NCBI RefSeq assembly: GCF_003063375.1
Contig: NZ_NERY01000001.1
Span: forward strand, 868,001-932,000
Origin: Limnohabitans sp. MMS-10A-178
Lineage (GTDB): Bacteria; Pseudomonadota; Gammaproteobacteria; Burkholderiales; Burkholderiaceae_C
Reading direction: 5' to 3'
DNA length: 64,000 bases
Part shown: positions 42,074 through 49,702 of the stretch, piece by piece
How positions within the stretch are numbered: position 1 is the stretch's first letter
How the letters are laid out: the number at the start of each line of letters is the position of its first letter
Notes under the pieces: model-generated
Told to the model about the DNA's origin: nothing
Database searches by the model: none
Seen by the model: the letters and a program-made list of their open reading frames with translations, nothing else
Position numbers and translations under genes: made by a program

Positions 42074-43504
42074 ATGTCATTCAACTCTCAGCCCATGCGC
42101 ATGTGCGGTCAACAAATTCATCGCGATCGTGTCATTGAAATTCAAAACCCCTTTACCGGCGAATGTATAGGCACTGTGCCCAAAGCCACTGTCGATGACA
42201 TTCGTCAAGCCTTTGAGTTCGCACATGCATATCGACCACGATTGAGTCGATATGAGCGCTCTGATATTTTGCAAAAAGCGGCTAATTTGGTGGTTCAGCG
42301 TACAGCGCAAATCAGTGACCTCATTACCCTTGAGTCGGGCTTGTGCAAAAAAGACAGCCTTTATGAAGCGGGTCGGGTGCGGGACGTTCTAATTTTTGGT
42401 GCCAATGCCGCGTTGCAAGATGATGGTCAAACATTTTCTTGCGACATCACACCCCATGGCCGTCAACGTCGTGTTTATACCCAACGCGATCCCTTGCTTG
42501 GCGTTATCAGTGCCATCACGCCATTCAACCACCCGATGAATCAAGTGGCGCACAAAATTGTGCCTGCCATTGCGACCAACAATCGGATGGTTTTAAAGCC
42601 TTCAGAAAAAGTCCCCTTGAGTGCTTTGCTTTTGGCCGATATTTTGTACGAAGCTGGACTCCCGCCTGCAATGTTTCAGGTGGTCACAGGCGATCCCACT
42701 GAAATTGCGCATGAATTGTTAACCAACCCGCATATAGATTTGGTGACATTCACTGGTGGTGTTGCCATTGGCAAGCACATTGCTCAAACTGTGGGTTATC
42801 GGCGCATGGTGCTTGAGTTGGGGGGTAACGATCCGATCATTGTGATGGACGATGCTGACTTGGAAGAGGCGGCAATGCTTGCCATCTCTGGGTCCTATAA
42901 AAACTCAGGTCAGCGTTGTACGGCTGTGAAACGCATTTTGGTGCAAGACAATATTGCAGATGCATTTGTTGAAAAATTACTTGCCAAAACACAGGTATGG
43001 AAATTTGGCAATCCTGCCGACCCAGATGTCGATATGGGCACGGTGATAGACCCACAAGCAGCCAGCTTGTTTGAAACCAGGGTCAATGAGGCGGTGGCCC
43101 AAGGGGCAAAGCTCTTGTGCGGCAATCATCGTGAGGGGGCTTTGTATGCACCGACCTTGCTTGATCATGTATTGCCTCACATGACCCTGGTGAGGGAAGA
43201 AACCTTTGGGCCTGTATCACCTGTCATCCGATTTAACAATCTGGACGAAGCCATTCACATCGTTAACGGCACCGCCTACGGATTGTCTTCTGCAGTATGC
43301 ACAAATCGATTGGATGTGATTACCCGACTTGTCAATGAATTGCATGTGGGCAGTGTCAATGTTCGCGAAGTGCCGGGTTATCGATTGGAACTGACGCCAT
43401 TTGGGGGTATCAAAGACTCCGGCCTCGGCTATAAAGAAGGTGTACTCGAAGCCATGAAAAGCTTTACCAACGTCAAAACCTATTCCTTGCCCTGGCCTGC
43501 CTAA
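42074..43504 (+). CDS. phnY: Phosphonoacetaldehyde dehydrogenase
   Basis: 476 residues, aldehyde dehydrogenase superfamily. NAD motif FTGGVAIGKHI, catalytic Glu in VLELGGNDPIIV and Cys in NSGQRCTAVKRI. It oxidises phosphonoacetaldehyde to phosphonoacetate, the substrate of PhnA. Note that the name phnY is also used for an unrelated oxygenase. ATG 42074 is chosen; the frame starts one TTG earlier. It ends one base into the next gene (TAATG). Confidence 0.9.
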   Translation: MSFNSQPMRMCGQQIHRDRVIEIQNPFTGECIGTVPKATVDDIRQAFEFAHAYRPRLSRYERSDILQKAANLVVQRTAQISDLITLESGLCKKDSLYEAGRVRDVLIFGANAALQDDGQTFSCDITPHGRQRRVYTQRDPLLGVISAITPFNHPMNQVAHKIVPAIATNNRMVLKPSEKVPLSALLLADILYEAGLPPAMFQVVTGDPTEIAHELLTNPHIDLVTFTGGVAIGKHIAQTVGYRRMVLELGGNDPIIVMDDADLEEAAMLAISGSYKNSGQRCTAVKRILVQDNIADAFVEKLLAKTQVWKFGNPADPDVDMGTVIDPQAASLFETRVNEAVAQGAKLLCGNHREGALYAPTLLDHVLPHMTLVREETFGPVSPVIRFNNLDEAIHIVNGTAYGLSSAVCTNRLDVITRLVNELHVGSVNVREVPGYRLELTPFGGIKDSGLGYKEGVLEAMKSFTNVKTYSLPWPA

Positions 43505-44346
43505 TGTCTGCTTGGGTGGCTGGTTTGGTTCTCCTGTCGGCGTTGATGCATGCTGGGTGGAATTTGTTAGTCAAGAAAGGCGACGACGCTCAGTTAGATA
43601 CGGCTAAATTTGCACTGGGTTGTAGCTTGATTGCGGCAGTTTGCTTGCCGTTTGTACCTGCACCCGATCCGCAATGTTACCCTTGGTTAATGGCCACAAT
43701 GTTTGTTCATGTGGCTTACTTCTTAACCTTGGCAGAAGCCTATAAGCACACAGACTTATCTTTGGCCTATCCTTTGATGCGAGGTATTGCACCGATTTTG
43801 GTAGCAGGTATTTCCTTTGCCACGGGGGAGTTTCTTTCAAGCATTCAAACCATGGGTATTTTGATCATTGGGCTTGGCATCATGTTGCCTAGTTGGATGG
43901 GCAGGCCTTGGCAAACGCGCCATCAAAAAGGTCTATTTTTTTCACTTCTCAATGCGGGCATCATTGCAACGTACACCGTGTTAGACGGCAATGGTGTTCG
44001 TCTTTCTGGCAATGCGGCATCCTACACTTTGTGGCTATTTCTATTTAACTCTTGGGGCATTTTAAGTGTTTTGATTTGGCGCCGTGGTTATGCAATGGTC
44101 ACAATCCAGCTGTTCAATGGGTGGCAAAGATCTTTTTTGGGCGCTTTTTTGAGCATGGCCTCCTATGGCATCGTGCTGTGGGCCATGACACAAGCGAGTA
44201 TTCCTTCAGTGGCTGCGCTGCGAGAAATATCAGTCGTCTTTGCAGCCTTGATGGGCGCATGGTTTTTAAAAGAACCCTTTGGGCGTTGGCGAATTGCGGG
44301 CGCCACCCTGGTTGGGCTTGGCGCTGCAAGCATTCGTTGGAGTTGA
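43504..44346 (+). CDS. DMT/EamA-type transporter, phosphonate-utilisation associated
   Basis: 280 residues with about ten hydrophobic segments in two EamA-like halves (for example WVAGLVLLSALMHAGWNLLVKKG and ISVVFAALMGAWFLKEPFGRWR). Translationally coupled to phnY (one-base overlap). Similar membrane proteins accompany PhnWAY clusters. It may export or import a pathway intermediate or phosphonate; direction is unknown. Confidence 0.82.
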   Translation: MSAWVAGLVLLSALMHAGWNLLVKKGDDAQLDTAKFALGCSLIAAVCLPFVPAPDPQCYPWLMATMFVHVAYFLTLAEAYKHTDLSLAYPLMRGIAPILVAGISFATGEFLSSIQTMGILIIGLGIMLPSWMGRPWQTRHQKGLFFSLLNAGIIATYTVLDGNGVRLSGNAASYTLWLFLFNSWGILSVLIWRRGYAMVTIQLFNGWQRSFLGAFLSMASYGIVLWAMTQASIPSVAALREISVVFAALMGAWFLKEPFGRWRIAGATLVGLGAASIRWS

Positions 44347-44388
44347 AAGTCTTTGAGTCCGACTATCGCTCTTTGAGTTTTTTAATTA

Positions 44389-44412
44389 TTTCCACACTCT
44401 TGGTTCGACTCC
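44389..44412 (+). repeat. Partial left-type arm with shared flank
   Basis: TTTCCACACTCTTGGTTCGA then CTCC. It differs by one base from the stretch at 28353-28375 over the shared part, and looks like a truncated copy of the left-type end within block C. Confidence 0.5.
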
Positions 44413-44475
44413 ATGCAAGGTCACAGGTCTAGGCATATTGAACAGCATCGGAATTAAATAGATTCTGAAAAGTCA

Positions 44476-45351
44476 TCATTCAAGTCGGACTGAATTGTTT
44501 AAACCTTGACTGACCCACTTTTCGCTGCGTTCCCATAGCTCAGCTGCTAATTCAGAATTTTGCCCCAGCGCTGACGGTTGCTTCGGTTTAGAGTCAGCAT
44601 AGTACAAGCCTGACTCTTGTTGAGGTGCATGCATTGCGCAGTGCAATGTAGTGCGAGCACCTTCCTCTGGTGTCAGAAAACCTCGTAGTTTTAATAATGG
44701 ACGGGCCCAATTGGGTAGGGCTCGCCAGATCTCGGTGTCAACAACGCCAGGATGTAATGAGTATGTCGAAATAGAAGTTCCTTGGACTCGCTTTGTCAGT
44801 TCTGCACTAAAGAGCAAATTGGCTAATTTTGATACTGCGTACTCGTGAATCCCAGTCCACGAACGGGTAGGCTGACACAAGGCATCCCAATTGATACCTG
44901 CTGTTCGATTGTGGGCACGGCTTGATACAGTGACGATACGCGAAAGACCTGACGATTGCATTTTTTCTAGCAGCAATTGAGTCAGCAAAAAGTGACCCAA
45001 GTGATTAACACCAAACGTCATCTCGAATCCATCTTTGGTTAAACCTCTCAGACCAGCCACCCCTGCATTATTGACTAGAAGGTGCAAGGGCAAATTGAGT
45101 TGAAGAAAAAGTTGCGCGCACTCTCTAACTGATGCAAGGCTGGCCAAATCTAAAGGCAGGAATATGGCCTGCTCATCGACTTTTAGCGACTTGATGTCAT
45201 CTAAAACAGCTTGAGTTCTTTCAAGTGAACGCCCCGCAATAACGACTTTAAAACCCTTTTTTGCCAGCTCAATGGCCGTAATGCGTCCAATTCCAACATT
45301 GCCCCCTGTAATCAGTGCTACTTGGCCCGGAATATAAAACTCTTGGTTCAT
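44476..45351 (-). CDS. SDR family oxidoreductase (retinol-dehydrogenase-like)
   Basis: 291 residues. Cofactor motif LITGGNVGIGRITA (TGxxxGIG), LLVNNAGVAGLRGLT, catalytic Ser in TVSSRAHN and Tyr-x3-Lys in HEYAVSKLANLLF. It is a single-domain SDR of the WWOX/retinol dehydrogenase-like group. The start MNQEF (45351) has AGGAAAG upstream; an ATG eight codons earlier is possible. It follows phn genes in block C but has no visible functional link to phosphonates. Confidence 0.85.
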   Translation of the reverse strand: MNQEFYIPGQVALITGGNVGIGRITAIELAKKGFKVVIAGRSLERTQAVLDDIKSLKVDEQAIFLPLDLASLASVRECAQLFLQLNLPLHLLVNNAGVAGLRGLTKDGFEMTFGVNHLGHFLLTQLLLEKMQSSGLSRIVTVSSRAHNRTAGINWDALCQPTRSWTGIHEYAVSKLANLLFSAELTKRVQGTSISTYSLHPGVVDTEIWRALPNWARPLLKLRGFLTPEEGARTTLHCAMHAPQQESGLYYADSKPKQPSALGQNSELAAELWERSEKWVSQGLNNSVRLE

Positions 45352-45576
45352 TGCAGAAGACTTTCCTAATTGCATTCAATGATTCAACTTAGGATGCCAT
45401 TAAGTTGTGACGTGATCAAGACTGACTAAAGCATGAATACTTTTCAAGCGAGCGTATGGGTCGAGAATAGCCTAATGAATACGTCATCTCTTCTTCATTA
45501 AATAGACATGCTGTAGGTCTAGATTGCATTTCGACATCTCTAGAAGCTGTCACCCCCCAACTCAAGGAGAATCTGA

Positions 45577-45849
45577 ATGACATCTGAAATCCATGCACAT
45601 GAAGTCGACGTCGAAGGTGATTTTGAGGATGAGTTTGACAGCCCAAGCGAAAACCATCGCATGGCTGCGCATCATTTTTCTGAAGCTGCCAAAGAGCATG
45701 AACTTGCTGCTGATGCCTACGATGCGGGTGATCAAACTGCATCAGAATTGCATTCATTCAAGGCCTATCGCCATCAATTAAATGCCGTGCAGTATTCTGA
45801 GATTGCAGTGATGGAAGCTTTTGAGTTGAATGAAATTAACGAAATTTGA
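45577..45849 (+). CDS. Small acidic hypothetical protein
   Basis: 90 residues, unrecognised. It has a strong AAGGAG 7 nt before the ATG and its own terminator, so it is probably a real gene. The N-terminus is very acidic (HEVDVEGDFEDEFDSPSENH). The rest is one or two amphipathic helices rich in Ala, Glu and His (MAAHHFSEAAKEHELAADAY). It may be a cytosolic helical-hairpin protein; no function can be claimed. Confidence 0.65.
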   Translation: MTSEIHAHEVDVEGDFEDEFDSPSENHRMAAHHFSEAAKEHELAADAYDAGDQTASELHSFKAYRHQLNAVQYSEIAVMEAFELNEINEI

Positions 45850-45853
45850 ATGA

Positions 45854-45888
45854 AAAAAGATCGACGCGCAATGCAAGTCGATCTTTTT
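45854..45888 (+). terminator. Terminator of the small acidic gene
   Basis: AAAAGATCGAC/GTCGATCTTTTT stem with a 12-nt loop and T-run. Confidence 0.8.
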
Positions 45889-45938
45889 ATTTAATATTTC
45901 ACTATGCCACTGTATCAGCAGTGGCAAGTAGACTGCGA

Positions 45939-46319
45939 TTAGCGCGCCTTGAGCAACGCCTCTACTTCCAACAAAATAAATTCATTGTCGTCAGCCTTGT
46001 TGGGGTCGCGTGATGTAGAGAACGGCAAGTTGTTGTCGTTTCCAACAATGATGTGCTTGTTGTCCACTACATCCACGTTTTCAATGGTGAAGAGTGGGAA
46101 AGTCAAAACGCCGTTGTTCATCGGCTTGCGTGACTTGCCTTGTGGATCTTGAATCTTCATCAAATCGATAAAACCTTTTTTGCGAACGGGGCCGTTCACG
46201 TTAGCGTCACTCGTTTCAATTTTCACGACACGCTTAAACTTTGCAATATCGTGGAAGCAATTGGGTGCCGCTTTGTTGTCAGCACAAGCACGATCTGCAG
46301 TGCCCTCGGCGATTTCTTG
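45939..46319 (-). pseudogene. C-terminal remnant of an esterase-like phytase family protein
   Basis: The minus-strand frame ends at 45939 and reads FPLFTIENVDVVDNKHIIVG, NDNNLPFSTSRDPNKADDNE, typical of the C-terminus of the alkaline-phosphatase-like/esterase-like phytase family (normally over 400 residues). The frame continues upstream (FHDIAKFKRVV, EIAEGTADRACADNK) to an in-frame TGA near 46320, so about 125 codons remain and no start exists. The missing 5' part would lie where junction module 3 now stands. It was apparently cut by recombination. Confidence 0.75.
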
Positions 46320-46427
46320 TCACAATGGATCTTTACGAACTGGATTAGTCAGTATCGAAATGCAAGGTAAGCATGGGTTTGAGTCGCAGCGTTTTTGCAA
46401 CGAAGCAGTCATATGTGTATTTGCATT

Positions 46428-46550
46428 GCTTCCACATTTGCTTCCACACTGTTGTAGGTCGCTTGTAACCTATTGATTTATATAAGATTTTATTTCATAA
46501 AGCTGCTCATAATCCTTTGGTCCCAGGTTCAAGTCCTGGTGGGCCCACCA
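46428..46550 (+). repeat. Junction module 3 (attR-like) with tRNA-Ile2 3' half
   Basis: 123 bp, same geometry: GCTTCCACA at 46428 and 46440 (3-bp gap), CGCTTGTAACCTATTGAT at 46460-46477, 28 bp, core CTCATAA 46506-46512, 3' half to CCA at 46550. It is followed by a terminator nearly identical to that of the intron-bearing tRNA. This may be the original 3' end of the split gene. Confidence 0.88.
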
Positions 46551-46555
46551 AATTG

Positions 46556-46589
46556 AAAGCCACTGATTTTTGAAGTCAGTGGCTTTTTT
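46556..46589 (+). terminator. Terminator behind tRNA 3' half 3
   Basis: AAAGCCACTGA/TCAGTGGCTTTTTT, 5 nt after the CCA, matching the hairpin at 13901-13935. Confidence 0.85.
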
Positions 46590-46668
46590 GCTGATGGCCA
46601 TTGCACCTTTATCGCTAAAGTGTTAAATTTGGTTACACCTGTGTAACTAAAAATATAAGCATAACCAT

Positions 46669-47091
46669 TTGAGAGTCATTCTAGATACGTCAGTTTTGGT
46701 CGCTGCAGCGAGGTCGCGTAACGGGGCAAGCTTTTGTTTGCTCTCAATGCTGCCTAGCAAACAGTTTGAAATTGCGCTGTCAGTAGCTCTTTATACGGAG
46801 TGGCAATCTGTGTTGACTAGGGCTGAACATTTGCCGCCAGGAGCCAGTGCGGAAAATGCGAATGACTTTTTACGTTACTTGGCTTCGATTGCGCACTTAC
46901 AAGACGTACACTTTTTGTGGCGTCCATTTCTGCGTGATCCAGATGACGATATGGTTTTGGAGTGTGCTGTAGCTTCAGGTAGTCAGTACATCATTACGCA
47001 CAACGTAAAAGACTTTAAGCGCGCCCCGGAACTGAAGGTGAATGCCATCAGGCCGGCGGAATTTTTGACATTGATCAGGAGTAAATCATGA
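46669..47091 (+). CDS. PIN-domain putative toxin
   Basis: 140 residues of the PIN_3-type 'putative toxin component' family. Acidic residues of the nuclease site are visible: MRVILDTSVLVAAARS (Asp), YTEWQSVL (Glu), RDPDDDMVLECAVASGSQYIITHNVKDF (Asp, Asp). It starts with TTG at 46669, the only start matching the family N-terminus. It overlaps the downstream RHH gene by 4 bp (ATGA). Toxin-first gene order is less common. It occupies a 0.8-kb block between two tRNA 3' halves. Confidence 0.82.
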   Translation: MRVILDTSVLVAAARSRNGASFCLLSMLPSKQFEIALSVALYTEWQSVLTRAEHLPPGASAENANDFLRYLASIAHLQDVHFLWRPFLRDPDDDMVLECAVASGSQYIITHNVKDFKRAPELKVNAIRPAEFLTLIRSKS

Positions 47092-47333
47092 CAGCATTGA
47101 CTGTACGACTTCCAAATTCCGTTCATCAGAAAATACGGGAATTGGCCGAGCGCGATGAAATTTCAGTCAACCAATTTATTGCTGCTGCCGTGTCAGAGAA
47201 GATGGCCTCAGTGATGACTGTCGACTATCTAAAACAGGAAGCTGCAAAAGGCAGCCGTAGCGACTTTGATCGCTTTTTAAATTTGGTGCCAAACCATCCT
47301 CCTGTGGCTGGTGATGAAATGCCTAATCACTAA
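47088..47333 (+). CDS. Ribbon-helix-helix (Arc/CopG-type) putative antitoxin
   Basis: 81 residues. The N-terminal RHH domain is TALTVRLPNSVHQKIRELAERDEISVNQFIAAAVSEKM (beta strand and two helices), followed by a C-terminal tail that would wrap the PIN toxin (VDYLKQEAAKGSRSDFDRFLNLVP). Coupled to the toxin by the ATGA overlap. The pair makes block D essentially a stabilisation cassette. Confidence 0.82.
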   Translation: MTALTVRLPNSVHQKIRELAERDEISVNQFIAAAVSEKMASVMTVDYLKQEAAKGSRSDFDRFLNLVPNHPPVAGDEMPNH

Positions 47334-47349
47334 TTTGGATTGCTTTTAG

Positions 47350-47386
47350 TCCTTTGGTCCCAGGTTCAAGTCCTGGTGGGCCCACC
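47350..47386 (+). repeat. Truncated tRNA-Ile2 3' half (fourth copy)
   Basis: TCCTTTGGTCCCAGG through GGGCCCACC: anticodon 3' stem to the end, but the core CTCATAA, the 18-bp motif and the arms are missing, and the last base of CCA is lost. It lies 17 bp after the antitoxin stop. Confidence 0.8.
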
Positions 47387-47481
47387 CAATAGGTCTTGCA
47401 CCGCTGGAACAGCGCCTTTTTATATGCGTATTGTTGAAATTCGACTAATATGCATTGAATCCAACAAAGCAGGAGAGACAG

Positions 47482-47841
47482 GTGTCGATCAAACGCATTA
47501 TTGATTTAACTGAAAAGTCTTTTTTGGTCATCATCGCTCTTTTTACAGTCGGAGCGATGGTTCAAGAAGTGATGGTGCTGATTGAGCAGCGGAGGGTTGA
47601 GCTGAAGGACTTGCTGCTGATGTTTATTTATGCAGAAGTTTTGGGCATGCTTGGGGCCTTCTACAGCAGCCACCGAATTCCAATCACCATACCGTTGATC
47701 ATTGCCATGACGGCCTTAAGCCGTTTGATTATTCTTCAAGGCAAAGACGGAGATCCCACTATACTTTTGTATGAAAGCGGCTCTATTTTATTGATTGCGG
47801 TTGCTTGTTGGGTCATTAGTAATTTGCATGACCGCGATTGA
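47482..47841 (+). CDS. PsiE-like (phosphate-starvation-inducible) membrane protein
   Basis: 119 residues with four hydrophobic segments (LVIIALFTVGAMVQEVMVLI; LLLMFIYAEVLGMLGAFY; ITIPLIIAMTALSRLIIL; ESGSILLIAVACWVI), the PsiE family pattern. I start at GTG 47482 because AGGAGAGAC precedes it; a TTG nine codons upstream is less likely. Function of PsiE is not known in detail. It is the first gene to the right of the array and ends 12 bp from the convergent TPP-enzyme gene. Confidence 0.75.
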   Translation: MSIKRIIDLTEKSFLVIIALFTVGAMVQEVMVLIEQRRVELKDLLLMFIYAEVLGMLGAFYSSHRIPITIPLIIAMTALSRLIILQGKDGDPTILLYESGSILLIAVACWVISNLHDRD

Positions 47842-47853
47842 TTTGAGGCTAGC

Positions 47854-49578
47854 TCACATTTCACCCCGCCAATTTTTCTCAGCACTGTCCCAAGCCCCCA
47901 AGGCCTGAAGGTCTGGTACCCATGCCAGCCCTGATTTGGCGTCAGATGATGCCGCTTCGGGTGTAACCAACACATCCAGCAAGGCTGGCCTATTGGCCAA
48001 AGCGCGTTGAATGGCGGCGGGCAATTCTTCTGCAGACGTCACTCGCTCGCCGTGCATCCCAAAGGCCCGCGCCATGGCGGCATGATCGGCAAATTGCAAT
48101 TGCGTACCGACCACCTTGCCATGCGTTTCAAGTTGATCTCGCACCTCAATGGCCCAAGCACCATTGTTAGCCACCACAATCAACACCGGTGCTTTGTGCC
48201 TAACGGCTGTGTCAATTTCCATTGCGTTGAAACCAAAAGCACCGTCTCCTGTCGCCACTACCACGGTTCTTTCGGGCAGTGCCAAACTTGCTGCAATGCC
48301 AAAAGGTGTGCCTACGCCAATGCAGCCCAAAGATCCTGGATCGAGGTAGGTTGAAGCAGGTAAGCCTACTCGGGCAAAGCTCAAAAAGTCTCCGCCATCT
48401 GCTACGACCACAGCATCTTCTGGCAATTCGGTACGCAAGGCCGACAGTAGTTTGTTAGGGTGCATCAAGCCATCGCTGCCAGCTGGCGCTTGTTGCATGC
48501 TCAAGACCAGTTTGTCAGCTCGTTGTTCGTGTTGTTGCCTGACTTTTGCAGCCCATTCGCGATCTGTTTGTGGCGCTCTATTGCCCGCCAGCTCTAGAAT
48601 AGTTTCGAGTGTGCATGAGACGCTTGCAAATACCTCAGCTGCCCCCCTGCGGTTGTCTCTCAACTCAGATGCGCAGTCTGCAATGCGTACAAACTTGGCA
48701 TCTCCAAATACAGCGGGAGAGCCATAGGCCAATTGGAAGTCGAGCTTGCGGCCCAGAGTCACCACCACATCGGCTTGCGACATGACTGAGCCTCGCATGG
48801 CGGCCACCACAGACGGATGATTTTCTGGCACAAGCCCGCGGCTTTCGCCTGTGTCTAAATACAGCGCGCCCAGTTTGTCGAGGAGCTTGACCAAAGGCTG
48901 TTGGGCTCCTCTTGCGCCACGTCCTGAAATGATCAGAGGACGCTTGGCTTGCCACAAAATTTCCATGGCAGCTTGCGCGGCGGCCATCTCAGGCAGGATT
49001 TTGGGTTGAGCGCGCATTTGAAAATATTCGGCCAATTGAACGGCAGGGCTGACGCGTGCACGCAAGGTATCTACTGGAAAATCCAAGTAGGCGGGACCTG
49101 GCTCGCCGCCGTGCCCCAATGCCCTAGAAACTGCTTCGTCAAGCTCTTGCAACACCAAGTCTGGATGGCGAACGGTGCGCGCATAGCGGGTGAGAGGTTT
49201 TACAAACTCAACGTGAGACATGTCTTGCAGTGCGCCCCGGTTTTCTTGCGCTTGGGGTGGGGTGCCCGACAGAATAAGCACAGAGGCGCGCGCAGTGTGT
49301 GCATTGGCAATGCCCGTCATGGCATTGGTCACACCAGGCCCTGCGGTGACCAGTGCAACACCAATTTGCCCAGTAAGTTCTGAATGGGCATGGGCCATGT
49401 AAACCGCAGCACGCTCGTCTCGCACATCTACGATTTGAATACCCTGAGCATCGATTTGCATCCAGATGGGCATGATGTGCCCGCCGCAAAGGGCAAACAC
49501 GCGGCTGACCCCACGGGCTTTTAGAAATTTGGCAATCAGGGCCGCAGCACTGTCGGGGGAAATTTGCGGTGTAGTCAT
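47854..49578 (-). CDS. Thiamine-pyrophosphate enzyme (acetolactate synthase / 2-hydroxyacyl-CoA lyase-like)
   Basis: 574 residues with three TPP-enzyme domains. The N-terminal catalytic Glu is in DVRDERAAVYMAHAH and the C-terminal cofactor motif is VATGDGAFGFNAMEIDTAV...VVANN (GDG-N26-NN type). Central domain IISGRGARGAQQPLV. It is not a clear IlvB because the typical small-subunit neighbour is absent. The divergent acyl-CoA synthetase and the CoA-ester lyase suggest it might act on a CoA thioester, like oxalyl-CoA decarboxylase or 2-hydroxyacyl-CoA lyase. That is an inference from context. Confidence 0.82.
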   Translation of the reverse strand: MTTPQISPDSAAALIAKFLKARGVSRVFALCGGHIMPIWMQIDAQGIQIVDVRDERAAVYMAHAHSELTGQIGVALVTAGPGVTNAMTGIANAHTARASVLILSGTPPQAQENRGALQDMSHVEFVKPLTRYARTVRHPDLVLQELDEAVSRALGHGGEPGPAYLDFPVDTLRARVSPAVQLAEYFQMRAQPKILPEMAAAQAAMEILWQAKRPLIISGRGARGAQQPLVKLLDKLGALYLDTGESRGLVPENHPSVVAAMRGSVMSQADVVVTLGRKLDFQLAYGSPAVFGDAKFVRIADCASELRDNRRGAAEVFASVSCTLETILELAGNRAPQTDREWAAKVRQQHEQRADKLVLSMQQAPAGSDGLMHPNKLLSALRTELPEDAVVVADGGDFLSFARVGLPASTYLDPGSLGCIGVGTPFGIAASLALPERTVVVATGDGAFGFNAMEIDTAVRHKAPVLIVVANNGAWAIEVRDQLETHGKVVGTQLQFADHAAMARAFGMHGERVTSAEELPAAIQRALANRPALLDVLVTPEAASSDAKSGLAWVPDLQALGAWDSAEKNWRGEM

Positions 49579-49638
49579 CGTAGGCGGTTTGAATGTGAAG
49601 GATGAGTCAAAAAATAAAGTGAACTAAGGCTCTTCTTG

Positions 49639-49669
49639 TTGAACTCTGAATTCAGAGTTCTGACATAAT
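49639..49669. promoter_or_regulatory. Perfect 20-bp palindrome in a divergent promoter
   Basis: GAACTCTGAA/TTCAGAGTTC (49641-49660) overlaps TTGAAC (49639-49644) and precedes CATAAT (49664-49669) for the plus-strand operon. It lies between the TPP enzyme (minus) and the acyl-CoA synthetase (plus), so one regulator may control both; the GntR protein encoded at 51304 is a candidate. Confidence 0.6.
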
Positions 49670-49702
49670 AAAGCACTTTTTTGCAATTTGCCCCCGATCG
49701 CC

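Larger units (their letters stand above)
13407..47386. mobile_element. Composite integrative array at tRNA-Ile2, several cargo blocks, no visible integrase
   Basis: Limits are the break in the tRNA 5' half and the last 3'-half fragment. Three 123-bp junction modules (28032, 34106, 46428), each ending in a tRNA 3' half, and a truncated fourth (47350) divide it into four blocks. These are A (about 14.7 kb), B (6 kb), C (12.3 kb) and D (0.8 kb). Cargo is catabolic genes and a toxin-antitoxin pair. I found no integrase, relaxase, replication or phage structural gene. It may be mobilised in trans or be immobile remnants; the internal order could also reflect several independent insertions. Confidence 0.7.

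Noticed and set aside
44391..44412. Possible tRNA or tmRNA fragment (GGTTCGACTCC)
   Set aside because: It resembles a T loop, but no stem partner or acceptor sequence surrounds it, and the same stretch at 28366 is also unpaired.
13482..46448. Repeated GCTTCCACA units as a CRISPR array
   Set aside because: The units are 9 bp, occur in pairs tens of kilobases apart, and have no spacer series or cas genes. They fit recombinase arm sites.
47350..47386. Functional tRNA gene at the right end
   Set aside because: Only the 3' part is present; there is no 5' half, anticodon loop or complete CCA.
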